DNA of 64,000 nt from Formicincola oecophyllae (GCF_006542395.2 NZ_CP038231.1:1881807-1945806), one strand, 5' to 3'. Counted from the stretch's first letter, positions 29,331 to 40,860 are shown. Translations and numbers: made by a program. The notes: generated by a model from the letters alone, not told the origin.

Positions 29331-29690
29331 GGCTGTCAGGCGGCGATAAGTGCCGCCCTATGGGACGGCCCGTTAAAGCCGGTGTGAAACTTGTGAAGGC
29401 TGCAAAGCCAAACAGCGTGAGACAGCGGCTTGGGATTCCAAGACAGCGCTGCCCGAAGGGCAAACGAAACGTAGTAAACCTTCAGGCCTGCACGGGCAGA
29501 AGCCCTAGCCGGGTTCGTACAGCAAGAGTGTGTTTAAGATCCCGCGCTGCCCTATGGGTCACCGCTCCGGCTTTAAGGGTTCAAGAGGGACGTAAGCCCA
29601 AACGCAGTAAAGGCGTGGCCAACCGGTTCAAGAAGAACCCCGCATAAGGCCGCAGGCCTGTTGAAGCCCCGGTTTCACGCTGTTTGGCCT
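29331..29690 (+). repeat. Large structured, repeat-derived region; candidate non-coding RNA or mobile-element remnant
   Basis: This stretch holds many short perfect hairpins: GGCGGC-GATAAGT-GCCGCC, CTTGG/CCAAG, GCCC-GAA-GGGC, GGGC-AGAA-GCCC, GGTTC-AAGAA-GAACC and AGGCC-GCA-GGCCT. A perfect 14-base inverted repeat, GCCAAACAGCGTGA (29407-29420) and its complement (29675-29688), could close most of it into one domain. It includes the GCCCGTTAAAGCC core near 29370 and two CAGTAAAGG/GTAGTAAACC segments shared with the elements beside both CRISPR arrays. Open frames in it are not convincing. It does not match RNase P, tmRNA or SRP RNA by eye. Confidence 0.5.
29590..29668 (+). repeat. Left arm of an inverted repeat pair flanking CRISPR array 1
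   Basis: CGTAAGCCCAAACGCAGTAA, then CCAACCGGTTCAAGA and AAGGCCGCAGGCCTGTTGAAG, is matched on the opposite strand at 30694-30773 with roughly three quarters identity. The 1.2 kb between the arms carries an AT-rich ORF, CRISPR array 1 and a structured element. Confidence 0.6.
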
Positions 29691-29760
29691 GGCGGCCCAC
29701 ATAGCCAGTCCAAGAGTCTCAACCGAAAAGACTGTTTAAATAACCGAGCCAGAGTTGTGT

Positions 29761-29787
29761 GAGTGAAATTTCACTCTGTGTTCAGAG
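29761..29787. promoter_or_regulatory. Overlapping perfect palindromes in AT-rich DNA
   Basis: GAGTGAAATTTCACTC (29761-29776) is a perfect 16-base palindrome and overlaps ACTCTG-TGTT-CAGAGT (29772-29787), a 6-bp hairpin. They lie 30 bases beyond the stop of the AT-rich small ORF. They could be an operator or a terminator for that gene; neither role is shown. Confidence 0.35.
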
Positions 29788-29817
29788 TAATATATTCCAA
29801 ACTCCTACCCGCCATCA

Positions 29818-29967
29818 TTATCTTGTTAAATAATCTATAAAAAATATAATAATTAACAGGGAAGTGCATCCAACTAGGACAATGTCACGACATTTCTTGA
29901 AATCTATGTATTCGATTTGTTTTTCTTTGAGACGTTTATCTAGGTCAGTTTCAGATTGTTTATTCAT
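29818..29967 (-). CDS. AT-rich small single-pass membrane protein, unknown
   Basis: A 49-residue frame with a charged, probably helical N-terminal half (SETDLDKRLKEKQIEYIDFKK) and one strong membrane segment (IVLVGCTSLLIIIFFIDYL) ending in TR. The ATG has a good TAAGGA ribosome-binding site six bases away. Base composition (about 30% GC) is quite unlike the host, and codon use is equally foreign, so it is probably acquired. It lies just beyond the trailer end of CRISPR array 1. No family is recognised; small toxin, phage or plasmid membrane peptides have this shape. Confidence 0.55.
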   Translation of the reverse strand: MNKQSETDLDKRLKEKQIEYIDFKKCRDIVLVGCTSLLIIIFFIDYLTR

Positions 29968-29997
29968 TTTTTCCTTACCCCCCAGATGGCCAGGAAT

Positions 29998-30325
29998 TTT
30001 CTAAACTACCTGAGTAACAGGAAACACGGCAAGGGAGAGGCGTGTCAAGCACTGCCCTTTCTGAGCTGCCTGTGCGGCAGGGAACTGCCCAACGCCTGGC
30101 GTGCTCCTACACGTCAATTTCTGAGCTGCCTGTGCGGCAGAGAACAGAACGTCCATGGCGTCCGCGCAGTAGAGTGTTTTCTGAGCTGCCTGTGCGGCAG
30201 AGAACCAGTGGAATAATGTGAAGTTGACGTGGGGAGCTTTCTGAGCTGCCTGTGCGGCAGGGAACGTGAGTATCACTACGCGCATAAGCACTTAACGTTT
30301 CTGAGCTGCCTGTGCGGCAGAGCCG
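29998..30325 (-). CRISPR. CRISPR array 1, type I-F-like repeats, 6 repeats / 5 spacers, no cas genes nearby
   Basis: 28-base repeats (plus strand TTTCTGAGCTGCC, TGTGC loop, GGCAGRGAAC) start at 30058, 30118, 30178, 30238 and 30298, all with 32-base spacers. A degenerate copy at 29998 (18 of 28 positions) keeps the exact 60-base period. In crRNA sense (minus strand) the repeat starts GTTC and ends AGAAA, like type I-F. Degeneration on the left marks the trailer. The leader-side repeat at 30298 loses its last bases because it runs straight into the structured element at 30322, so a normal leader is missing and the array is probably inactive for acquisition. Confidence 0.93.
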
Positions 30326-30412
30326 CCATATAGGGCGAAGCCCGTTAAAGCCCGAAGTGACGGAGCGCAGAACATAGTTCAAGCGTAGTAAGTCTTCGGG
30401 CTAATAGGCGGC
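30322..30412 (+). repeat. Structured element copy A, fused to the end of CRISPR array 1
   Basis: RNA-like fold: outer GCCGCC/GGCGGC, hairpin GGGC-GAA-GCCC, conserved GTTAAA, then AGCCCGAAG (30349-30357) pairing with CTTCGGGCT (30394-30402), enclosing hairpin GAAC-ATA-GTTC (30370-30380). Copy B at 39349 keeps all stems but has GCGC-GTAA-GCGC in the inner hairpin, a compensatory change. Its first four bases overlap the final CRISPR repeat. No promoter or protein is evident. Confidence 0.7.
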
Positions 30413-30580
30413 GATAAGGGAACTAGAACTGATTCACGCTTCAACGTCTGCAAACAGCCAGTAAATGCACTATGGGCCCATCTATCCCTCTCTTCAAGCC
30501 AGTTCTGGCGACAGCCCGTAACTGCCGTTTTTTCAAGGCGCTCAAAATTAGGGATAGAATGGAAGGTATGTTTGATGGCT

Positions 30581-30608
30581 ACACCGTGCCCCACAGACAG
30601 CTCAGAAA
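30581..30608 (+). repeat. Solitary degenerate CRISPR repeat with trailer-like sequence
   Basis: 21 of 28 positions match the crRNA-sense repeat, including CACAGACAGCTCAGAAA at the 3' half (one mismatch). It is followed by GGGCAGTGCTGGTTGG, almost identical to the sequence following the oldest repeat of array 2 (minus strand of 39453-39469). It points opposite to both arrays. Confidence 0.6.
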
Positions 30609-30693
30609 GGGCAGTGCTGGTTGGGTTTCCTTGTCGCCACATAAAAGCCGCTGCGATACCGCGCCGCATGAGTTGCAAGCGGCAAGAAGCAGC

Positions 30694-30773
30694 GGCTTTC
30701 ACAGGCCTATGGCCTTAGATGGCGCCGCTCTTGAAACCGGTTAGCCAGGCCTTTTCTGCGTTTGGGCTTACGC
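30694..30773 (-). repeat. Right arm of the inverted repeat pair flanking CRISPR array 1
   Basis: The complementary strand reads GCGTAAGCCCAAACGCAG, then CTAACCGGTTTCAAGA and AAGGCCATAGGCCTGTGAAAG, matching the left arm at 29590-29668. Confidence 0.6.
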
Positions 30774-30826
30774 CCGGCACTGCGACAGGCCTGGCTTTTA
30801 CGCCTTTCAGGCTAAATCGGTTCCGC

Positions 30827-32656
30827 TCACTCCACGGTGACGGACTTGGCGAGGTTGCGGGGCTGGTCAACATCAGTGCCTTTGAGCAACGCCACTTCAT
30901 AAGCCAGCATTTGCACTGCGATGGCGTAGAGCAAAGGCGCCGTGAAGGGGTCTGAATCAGGCAGGACCACCATGTGTTCCGCCACACCCTTGAGCTGGGC
31001 CGCCCCCGCCTTGTCTGTGAAGGCCAGGATGCGCCCACCACGGGCCTTGGCTTCCTGAAGGTTGGAAATGACTTTGTCGAACAGGATGGTGGAGGGGGCG
31101 ATGGCCACCACAGGCACGGTTTTGTCAATCAAGCTGATGGGGCCATGCTTGAGTTCCCCAGCGGGGTAGGCCTCAGCGTGGATGTAGGTGATCTCCTTCA
31201 GCTTCAGCGCGCCTTCCTGGGCGATGGGCATACACACGCCGCGCCCCAGGAACAGAACATCGCGCGCTTCCGCAACGACCTTGGCCATGGCCTGGACGCC
31301 AGCCTCCCCACCCAGGATCTCCACAGCTTTGTGCGGCACAGCCTGGAGGGCCTTGGTGAGTTCGGCCGCCCGCTTGGCGTCAATGGCGCCGCGCGCCTGC
31401 GCCACCGTGATGGCGAGCGCGCCCAGAACGGCCAGCTGGGCCGTAAAGGCCTTGGTGGAGGCAACGGAGATCTCAGGCCCAGCTAAGGTGGGTATCACGG
31501 CATCGCTGTCACGCCCCATGGTGGAGTGGTCCACGTTGAGGATGGAGAGAATGGCCTGGTCGTGGTCCTTGAGGTAGCGCAGCACACCCAGGGTGTCGGC
31601 TGTTTCCCCCGATTGGGAGATGAGCAGCGCCAGGCCGCGGTCTGGCTGATGGGGCTGGCGGTAGCGCAGTTCCGAGGCAACATCGATGTCCACAGGCAGG
31701 CGCGCCAGGCTTTCCAGCCAGTAGCGCCCCACAAGGCCAGCATAATAAGCGGAACCGCAGGCGGAGATGGTGATGCGCGGCAGCGTTGCCAGGTCAAGCG
31801 GCAGGGCTGGCAGCTTGAAGCTTTGGGTGGCTTGGTCGGTCAGGTTGGCCAGCGTCTGGCCAATGGCGGCGGGGTGCTCGTGAAGCTCCTTTTCCATGAA
31901 GTGGCGGTAGCCGTCCTTGCCAATTTGGGCGGCCTGGCCGGCTGGCTGGGTTTTGATGGGGCGTTCCACCACCTGCCCTGCGCGATTGTAAATCACGGCA
32001 CTTTGGGGAGTGAGAACGCACCAGTCGCCATCATCAAGGTAGCAGAGGCGGTTGGTCAGGGGCGCCAGGGCCAGGCTGTCCGAACCGAGGAACATCTCCC
32101 CCTCCCCATAGCCGATGGCCAGGGGGGCGCCGTGGCGCGCGCCAATCAGCAAGCCGTCATGGCCTTCAAAAATCATGGCGATGGCATAGGCGCCCTCAAG
32201 CCGGGCAAAGGTTTGGCGGGCGGCTTCTTCTGGGGTGGCGCCCTGCTTCAGGAAGCCATCAGCGAGGTGGGCCACGACCTCTGAATCAGTTTGGCTTTGG
32301 AAAACGGCGCCCTTGGCTTCCAGTTCCGCTTTTAGCTCAGCGTAGTTTTCGATAATGCCGTTGTGGACAACAGCCACATCCCCCACCTTGTGGGGGTGGG
32401 CGTTGTTGGCTGTCGGCTCCCCATGGGTGGCCCAGCGCGTGTGGCCAATGCCCGTGGTGCCTTGAATGGGGGTTTCCGCCAAGGCGGCCTTTAAGTGGTC
32501 AAGCTTGCCTGCAGCGCGCACGCGCTCAATCTGGCCTTTGGGGCCAATGGTGGCGATGCCTGCTGAATCATAGCCCCTGTACTCCAGGCGCTTGAGGGCA
32601 TCGAAAATAATGGGAACAGCCGGCTTGTGCCCGGCTACACCGCAGATTCCACACAT
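30827..32656 (-). CDS. glmS: Glutamine-fructose-6-phosphate aminotransferase (isomerizing)
   Basis: First enzyme of UDP-GlcNAc synthesis, making glucosamine-6-phosphate from fructose-6-phosphate and glutamine (609 residues). The catalytic Cys is at position 2 (MCGICGVAG), so the start is certain; GGAAGGA lies upstream. The glutaminase domain is followed by two SIS sugar-isomerase domains (ISACGSAYYAGLVGRYW; FLGRGVCMPIAQEGALKLKE) and the C-terminal DQPRNLAKSVTVE. It follows glmU, the enzyme acting later in the pathway, on the same strand. No riboswitch-like sequence was seen in the 150-base gap. Confidence 0.97.
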   Translation of the reverse strand: MCGICGVAGHKPAVPIIFDALKRLEYRGYDSAGIATIGPKGQIERVRAAGKLDHLKAALAETPIQGTTGIGHTRWATHGEPTANNAHPHKVGDVAVVHNGIIENYAELKAELEAKGAVFQSQTDSEVVAHLADGFLKQGATPEEAARQTFARLEGAYAIAMIFEGHDGLLIGARHGAPLAIGYGEGEMFLGSDSLALAPLTNRLCYLDDGDWCVLTPQSAVIYNRAGQVVERPIKTQPAGQAAQIGKDGYRHFMEKELHEHPAAIGQTLANLTDQATQSFKLPALPLDLATLPRITISACGSAYYAGLVGRYWLESLARLPVDIDVASELRYRQPHQPDRGLALLISQSGETADTLGVLRYLKDHDQAILSILNVDHSTMGRDSDAVIPTLAGPEISVASTKAFTAQLAVLGALAITVAQARGAIDAKRAAELTKALQAVPHKAVEILGGEAGVQAMAKVVAEARDVLFLGRGVCMPIAQEGALKLKEITYIHAEAYPAGELKHGPISLIDKTVPVVAIAPSTILFDKVISNLQEAKARGGRILAFTDKAGAAQLKGVAEHMVVLPDSDPFTAPLLYAIAVQMLAYEVALLKGTDVDQPRNLAKSVTVE

Positions 32657-32808
32657 TTTCCATTCCTTCCTTCTGGGTCTAGGTTCTGGGTCTTGGGGCG
32701 AACCAGCCATCTTCAGGCCTGCTTAGTGCAAGCTTAAACCTTTTTGGGCGCGCTGTGGGGGTGTCGGGGCTTTCTTTTCCCCATTCACCTGATTCTTTTC
32801 TCCGTTTG

Positions 32809-34209
32809 TTAATCCTTTGTAGAGCCCTTGTCAGATTTGGGGGCCTTCCCTTGGGCAGCGCGCGCCGCCAGGCGCCTGCGCAGCAGGGGGGCGCGCCCTG
32901 GACGGTTGGCTTGGCGTGCCCGACCTAAGGCCAGGGCTTCGTCTGGGACATCCTCCGTGATGACGCTGCCAGCCCCAACCAGCGCGCCATCGCCAACGCG
33001 CACAGGCGCCACCAAGATGCTGTCAGAGCCAACAAAGGCCCCCTGGCCAATCACGGTGCGGTGCTTGCCAAAACCATCATAATTGCAGGTGACGGTACCA
33101 GCGCCGATGTTGGTACCAGGGCCAATGTCGGCATCACCTAAGTAAGACAGATGGTTAGCTTTGCTGCCCTGGCCCAGATGAGTGTTTTTGAGTTCCACGA
33201 AATTGCCAACATGGCTTTGGGGCGCGCACTTTGTGCCAGGGCGCAGGCGGGCGTAAGGCCCTACCACGCTGCCTTCACCAACTGTGCAGCCTTCCAGGTG
33301 GGAGAAGGCGCGGATGGTGGCACCGCCTTCCACTACAACCCCTGGCCCGAAAAACACGTTGGGTTCCACCACGCTGTCTGGCCCCAGCTGCGTGTCCGCG
33401 CTGAGGAACACCGTTTCAGGGGCGACCAGGGTTGCGCCGCCAGCCATGGCAGCAGCGCGCAAGCGCTTTTGCAGCGCCGCCTCAGCCATGGCCAGCTGGG
33501 CGCGGTCATTGATGCCCATGGCTTCGTCCTCGCTGATTTCCAGGTGCACCACATGGCCTTCCTGGGCGGCCTGGGCTACGACATCAGTCAGGTAAAGCTC
33601 CCCCTGGGCATTAGCTGGGGTCAGCGCCCCAAGCCAGCGCGCCAGGTCATCGCCATTGGCGCAGACGCTGCCAGCATTGCACAGGGTCAGGGCGCGTTCC
33701 CCTGCCGTGGCGTCAGCGTGTTCCACAATGCGTTCGACCAGGCCAGCTTTGTTAAGGATGACGCGCCCATAGCGCCCAGGCACATTGGGACGCATGGTGA
33801 CCAGGACAAGGCTCACCCCAGGCTGGCGGCGCGCCTGGAGTGCACGTTCCATGGTGGCGGCTGTCATCAAGGGGTTGTCGGCGCACAGCACCATCACATC
33901 CCCCACCGCCTGGCCAGGGGGCGCCCCAAAGCGTGGTGCCGCCTGGGCTGCTGCATGGCCTGTGCCGCGCCTTTCATGCTGGGTTGTGGTGGCGTGGGGC
34001 TGCACCGCTTCCTCCAACGCTGCCATCTCTGGCCCCACAATGACGGTGATGCTGTCAAACACCTGTTGGGCAGCAGCCAGCAAATGCGCCACCAAGGGCT
34101 GGTTGCCCAAACGCTGCATAGCTTTGGGGTGAGCTGACTTCATGCGTGTGCCGCGCCCCGCTGCCAGGATAACGGCACGGGCTGGGGTGGTGGTTGAGGA
34201 TGCTGTCAT
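32809..34209 (-). CDS. glmU: Bifunctional GlcN-1-P acetyltransferase / GlcNAc-1-P uridyltransferase
   Basis: Makes UDP-GlcNAc for peptidoglycan and lipopolysaccharide (466 residues). The uridyltransferase domain has VILAAGRGTRMKSAHPKAM; the C-terminal left-handed beta-helix has hexapeptide repeats and the acetyltransferase signature NYDGFGKHRT. The ATG at 34209 follows AGGAGG at ideal distance; a longer frame to 34272 is less likely. The gene sits 150 bases upstream of glmS, forming a glmU-glmS unit. Confidence 0.96.
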   Translation of the reverse strand: MTASSTTTPARAVILAAGRGTRMKSAHPKAMQRLGNQPLVAHLLAAAQQVFDSITVIVGPEMAALEEAVQPHATTTQHERRGTGHAAAQAAPRFGAPPGQAVGDVMVLCADNPLMTAATMERALQARRQPGVSLVLVTMRPNVPGRYGRVILNKAGLVERIVEHADATAGERALTLCNAGSVCANGDDLARWLGALTPANAQGELYLTDVVAQAAQEGHVVHLEISEDEAMGINDRAQLAMAEAALQKRLRAAAMAGGATLVAPETVFLSADTQLGPDSVVEPNVFFGPGVVVEGGATIRAFSHLEGCTVGEGSVVGPYARLRPGTKCAPQSHVGNFVELKNTHLGQGSKANHLSYLGDADIGPGTNIGAGTVTCNYDGFGKHRTVIGQGAFVGSDSILVAPVRVGDGALVGAGSVITEDVPDEALALGRARQANRPGRAPLLRRRLAARAAQGKAPKSDKGSTKD

Positions 34210-34345
34210 GGTGGTGCCTCCTGCCTGGGGCGAGGTTGGGGGAAGGTTAGGCGGCAAATCCTGATGGGCCAAGGGCTTTCAACCCCTGCTGCCCCAAGTG
34301 GGCGCCATGGTTGGGGTTGCCACTTCCTTATTATTGCCCGTCATG

Positions 34346-37832
<3,487 letters not shown>

Positions 37833-38035
37833 TCAGTAAAGGGCAGACAGCCATGCGCCCCAACAAACGCCAAGGGCGCAGGGTGGCGGCGCACGCCAAG
37901 GGAACGCCATGAATCCGGCTGCCGGAAAACAGGCTTTGGCGGTGATGTCAGTCACTGTGACTATAGCGGGAAACAGGGCCGGAAACCATCCCTTGCGCCC
38001 TTTAAAGGGCTGGAAATGGCTTGAAAACCGACCTT

Positions 38036-39244
38036 TCACGCCCCAAGCGTTGGCAAGGAGGGCAGTCTCTGAAGGGTGGGGCTGCCTTCAGCGCCTGTTT
38101 CCACCCCCCAGAACGCCGCCTGACCTTCCAAGGGGGCGAAGGTGCTGCGGTCCGTGCCGGTCAGCAGGGCTGTGGCGCCCGCTTCAAGCAAGCGTTCCAT
38201 CAAGGCCTCGCGGTGGAGGGCGTCCAAGTGCAGCAAAGGCTCGTCTAGAAGCAGCACTGGCCTGACGGGACCCACCTGCGCCATCAGGCGCGCATGGTCG
38301 AGGAGCGTTCCCAACACCATGGTTTTCTGCTGGCCACTGCTGGCCTCCCCCCCCAAGCGCCCTGTGGTGGCATCCCGCAACGTGAAATGCGCTTTGTGCG
38401 CGCCAAAGCCGCAGTAGCCGCGCAGAGCGTCCTCCTGGCGGTTTTGGCGCAAGGTGGCTTTCATCCATTCCTCCACCTCCAGTGCCGGCATAGAAGCCAG
38501 GCGTTCAGCCAAGGGGCAGGAAAGCTCCAGCAGGCTGCGGGGGAAGGCGTGCCGCGTTGACGAGGGGGGGGAAGGCGGCGCTGGCAAGGCCGCCATGGCC
38601 TCCAGGAAAGCCAGGCGCGCTGCCGTGGCGGCAACAGCATGCCGGCTGAGGGAGGCCTCAAGCGCATCAAGCCAATCATGGTCCCATGTTCCTGGCGGGG
38701 CAGCCAGAAGGCGGTTGCGCCCAGCCAAGGCCTGCTCATGGGCGGCCATTTCCCGCGCATGGCCTGGCTGGTGGGCCACCACCAGGCGGTCCAGAAAACG
38801 CCTGCGCCCGCCTGCGCCCTCGCTGCACAGCCTGTCCATGGCGGGGGTCTGCCACACGCAGGCGAACCAATCAGCCACGTCAGCCTGGCTGCGCACAGCT
38901 TCGCCATCCAAGCGGAACTGGCGCCGGCGCTGGCCTTCCTCCACAGCGGTGGCCAGGGTGATGGCCTCCTGCCCATGGGGGCTTTCCACAGTCAATTCCG
39001 CAGCAACACCCCACCCCCCCCTCAGCCCTTCCCCACCAGGGGGTTGGTAGGCCAGGCGCCCTAAGGGGGCCGCGCGCAGGCCGCGCCCAGGCGCCAGGAG
39101 GGAGACAGCCTCCAGAACATTGGTTTTGCCGGCCCCGTTAGGCCCTGTGAGTATGGTGAGGCCAGGTCCAGGGCGCCATGATAGGCGTGTGTAGTTGCGG
39201 AAGTCCGTCAGGGTGAGCTTGCTGATGTGAACGTTCTGCGCCAC
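38036..39244 (-). CDS. recF: DNA replication and repair protein RecF
   Basis: ABC-type ATPase of 402 residues that loads recombination proteins at gaps. Motifs: LTDFRNYTRLSW at the start, Walker A LTGPNGAGKTNVLEAV, signature EASSGQQKTMVLGTL and Walker B PVLLLDEPLLHLD. Its normal upstream neighbour dnaN is absent; instead the structured element and CRISPR array 2 begin 105 bases upstream. Confidence 0.94.
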   Translation of the reverse strand: MAQNVHISKLTLTDFRNYTRLSWRPGPGLTILTGPNGAGKTNVLEAVSLLAPGRGLRAAPLGRLAYQPPGGEGLRGGWGVAAELTVESPHGQEAITLATAVEEGQRRRQFRLDGEAVRSQADVADWFACVWQTPAMDRLCSEGAGGRRRFLDRLVVAHQPGHAREMAAHEQALAGRNRLLAAPPGTWDHDWLDALEASLSRHAVAATAARLAFLEAMAALPAPPSPPSSTRHAFPRSLLELSCPLAERLASMPALEVEEWMKATLRQNRQEDALRGYCGFGAHKAHFTLRDATTGRLGGEASSGQQKTMVLGTLLDHARLMAQVGPVRPVLLLDEPLLHLDALHREALMERLLEAGATALLTGTDRSTFAPLEGQAAFWGVETGAEGSPTLQRLPSLPTLGA

Positions 39245-39348
39245 AGTTTTCCTCTCTGCTGTTGGCAGCGCTTTCCTTAGAACGCCCTACCTAACCATGG
39301 CCATCCCTGCCCTCAGGCGCAACATTTCCCAGGCGACGATAGATAAGA

Positions 39349-39440
39349 GCCGCCGTATAGGGCGAAGCCCGTTAAAGCCCGAAGTGTCGGAGTGCAGCGC
39401 GTAAGCGCAAACGCAGTAAGCCTTCGGGCTAAGAGGCGGC
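39349..39440 (+). repeat. Structured element copy B, at the trailer end of CRISPR array 2
   Basis: Same fold as copy A: outer GCCGCC/GGCGGC, GGGC-GAA-GCCC (39360-39370), AGCCCGAAG (39376-39384) pairing with CTTCGGGCT (39422-39430), enclosing GCGC-GTAA-GCGC (39397-39408), a hairpin with a GNRA-type loop. Flanks are GATAAG on both sides. Compared with copy A, the inner stem changes both partners together. Confidence 0.7.
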
Positions 39441-39469
39441 GATAAGGGAACACCAACCAGCACTGCCCC

Positions 39470-40400
39470 TTTCTGAGCTGCCGGTGCGGCAGGAAACAAC
39501 GGCCGGGAACACAGTACTGACAGATGAGTTTTCTGAGCTGCCTGTGCGGCAGAGAACGCCGATTTCCTGTGTCCTCCCTCCATCTTTACTTTCTGAGCTG
39601 CCTGTGTGGCAGAGAACACCAAGCTGCGCTTGGGTGGCGATGCCGGGCATTTCTGAGCTGCCTGTGCGGCAGAGAACAAACGGGCATGCTGGGCTACCCC
39701 GCTTACAGCTTTCTGAGCTGCCTGTGCGGCAGAGAACCTGGGGCTGCCTTTCAGGGTGCCACTGTTCACCTTTCTGAGCTGCCTGTGCGGCAGAGAACAC
39801 TGAACGCCTCGACTAATGCAGTTTTTGCAATTTCTGAGCTGCCTGTGCGGCAGAGAACGCTGCGCGGCCAGTTCGTTGACCAGGTTCCGCTTTCTGAGCT
39901 GCCTGTGCGGCAGAGAACACGACAGCGCGACAAATCCCCTGTTTGCGGTCTTTCTGAGCTGCCTGTGCGGCAGAGAACGGGTAAGGGTCTGTCTCTTTCG
40001 CCGTGACAAATTTCTGAGCTGCCTGTGCGGCAGAGAACACTCTCCGGCTCAATGCTTATTAAACCCCTGGATTTCTGAGCTGCCTGTGCGGCAGAGAACA
40101 ATGGAAGCTTTGTCCAGTTGTTGTCTGTACCATTTCTGAGCTGCCTGTGCGGCAGAGAACTAATCCAGTAAACACCATCCTGGTTGCCGTCATTTCTGAG
40201 CTGCCTGTGCGGCAGAGAACCAGGTGCCCCAGCGTCCCAGGCACAGCCGACTTTTCTGAGCTGCCTGTGCGGCAGAGAACACGACAGCGCGACAAATCCC
40301 CTGTTCGCAGTCTTTCTGAGCTGCCTGTGCGGCAGAGAACCGTCACGCCCCATCCTTCACACGCGGGGCAGTTTTCTGAGCTGCCTGTGCGGCAGAGAAC
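39470..40400 (-). CRISPR. CRISPR array 2, type I-F-like repeats, 16 repeats / 15 spacers
   Basis: 28-base repeats begin at 39470, 39530, 39590, 39650, 39710, 39771, 39831, 39891, 39951, 40011, 40072, 40133, 40193, 40253, 40313 and 40373, with 32- or 33-base spacers. Same consensus as array 1, with a 5-bp stem CTGCC/GGCAG. The copy at 39470 is the most degenerate (ending GGAAAC), placing the trailer on the left and the leader on the right, so crRNAs are read from the minus strand. The trailer GGGGCAGTGCTGGTTGG follows the oldest repeat. Spacers at 39919-39950 and 40281-40312 are nearly identical. No cas gene is in the window. Confidence 0.97.
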
Positions 40401-40860
40401 TAGAAGGTGTTGGCTGAAAGCGCGCGGTAAACAGCCAATGAAGGCATATTAAGCCCTTCTGCCTCTTTTGGGAAGACTTCTTTGAAAAACCTTAAAAGCC
40501 GCCATTTTTCGGGGTGGTGAAAAAAGAGGGTTTGAAATGGCGCTGACCAAGGCATGAATGAGGCGAAAAGGTTAACGAACTTGAGAAGAGTCTGTTGGAG
40601 ATGATTTCCCTAAAAACGTTGCCAAACCAACTATAAATCTGCCTCTACCACACAACGAACCACGCGGAATTATGCTCCTTGGCGTTAAGTTTTATGCCAT
40701 ATTTAACGTTTCGGAGGGCTTCAAAGGGCCTGTTATGCCCGTGTGGGCTGGGCAGAACCTGTCATTGTGCAGAACCAGTAACAGCGTGCCGGCCCCCCTT
40801 GGGCCTAAGCTGGCTGGGTACCTTCCCATTCTTCACTAAGGCGGCTTCACCAAGGAGACA
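40401..40860 (-). promoter_or_regulatory. Probable CRISPR array 2 leader and gene-free region
   Basis: Directly beyond the youngest repeat lies AT-rich DNA with no convincing gene. It contains a perfect 8-base inverted repeat (CGCCATTT around 40502 / AAATGGCG around 40536) and TTAATATG near 40446, a possible -10 element for transcription into the array. Exact leader borders cannot be set by eye; most of 40600-40860 holds nothing recognised. Confidence 0.45.

Larger units (their letters stand above)
30413..30826. other. Gene-free region between the array 1 element and glmS
   Basis: No convincing gene. It holds a degenerate CRISPR repeat at 30581-30608, the right inverted-repeat arm at 30694-30773, and a long hairpin GCCAGGCCT (30744-30752) / AGGCCTGGC (30787-30795) that encloses GGGC-TTAC-GCCC. 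The hairpin lacks a T-run on the glmS strand, so it is not a textbook terminator. Confidence 0.5.

Noticed and set aside
29360..29647. A 95-codon basic frame (...GRKPKRSKGVANRFKK...)
   Set aside because: It lies in the hairpin-rich repeat region, has no ribosome-binding site, and the similar segment at 30694-30773 does not keep the frame to a comparable end.
29331..29690. RNase P RNA, tmRNA or SRP RNA
   Set aside because: None of the conserved core sequences of these RNAs could be found despite the many hairpins.
30744..30795. glmS rho-independent terminator
   Set aside because: The hairpin is strong but has no T-run on the glmS strand and encloses element-derived sequence.
32657..32808. 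glmS riboswitch or ribozyme upstream of glmS
   Set aside because: The gap is only about 150 bases and shows no resemblance to the conserved ribozyme core.
39287..40452. Several long open frames running through CRISPR array 2, such as the one reading SLPHRQLRK repeatedly
   Set aside because: They are translations of the repeat itself in different frames; spacing of exactly 60-61 bases and non-coding spacers show an array.
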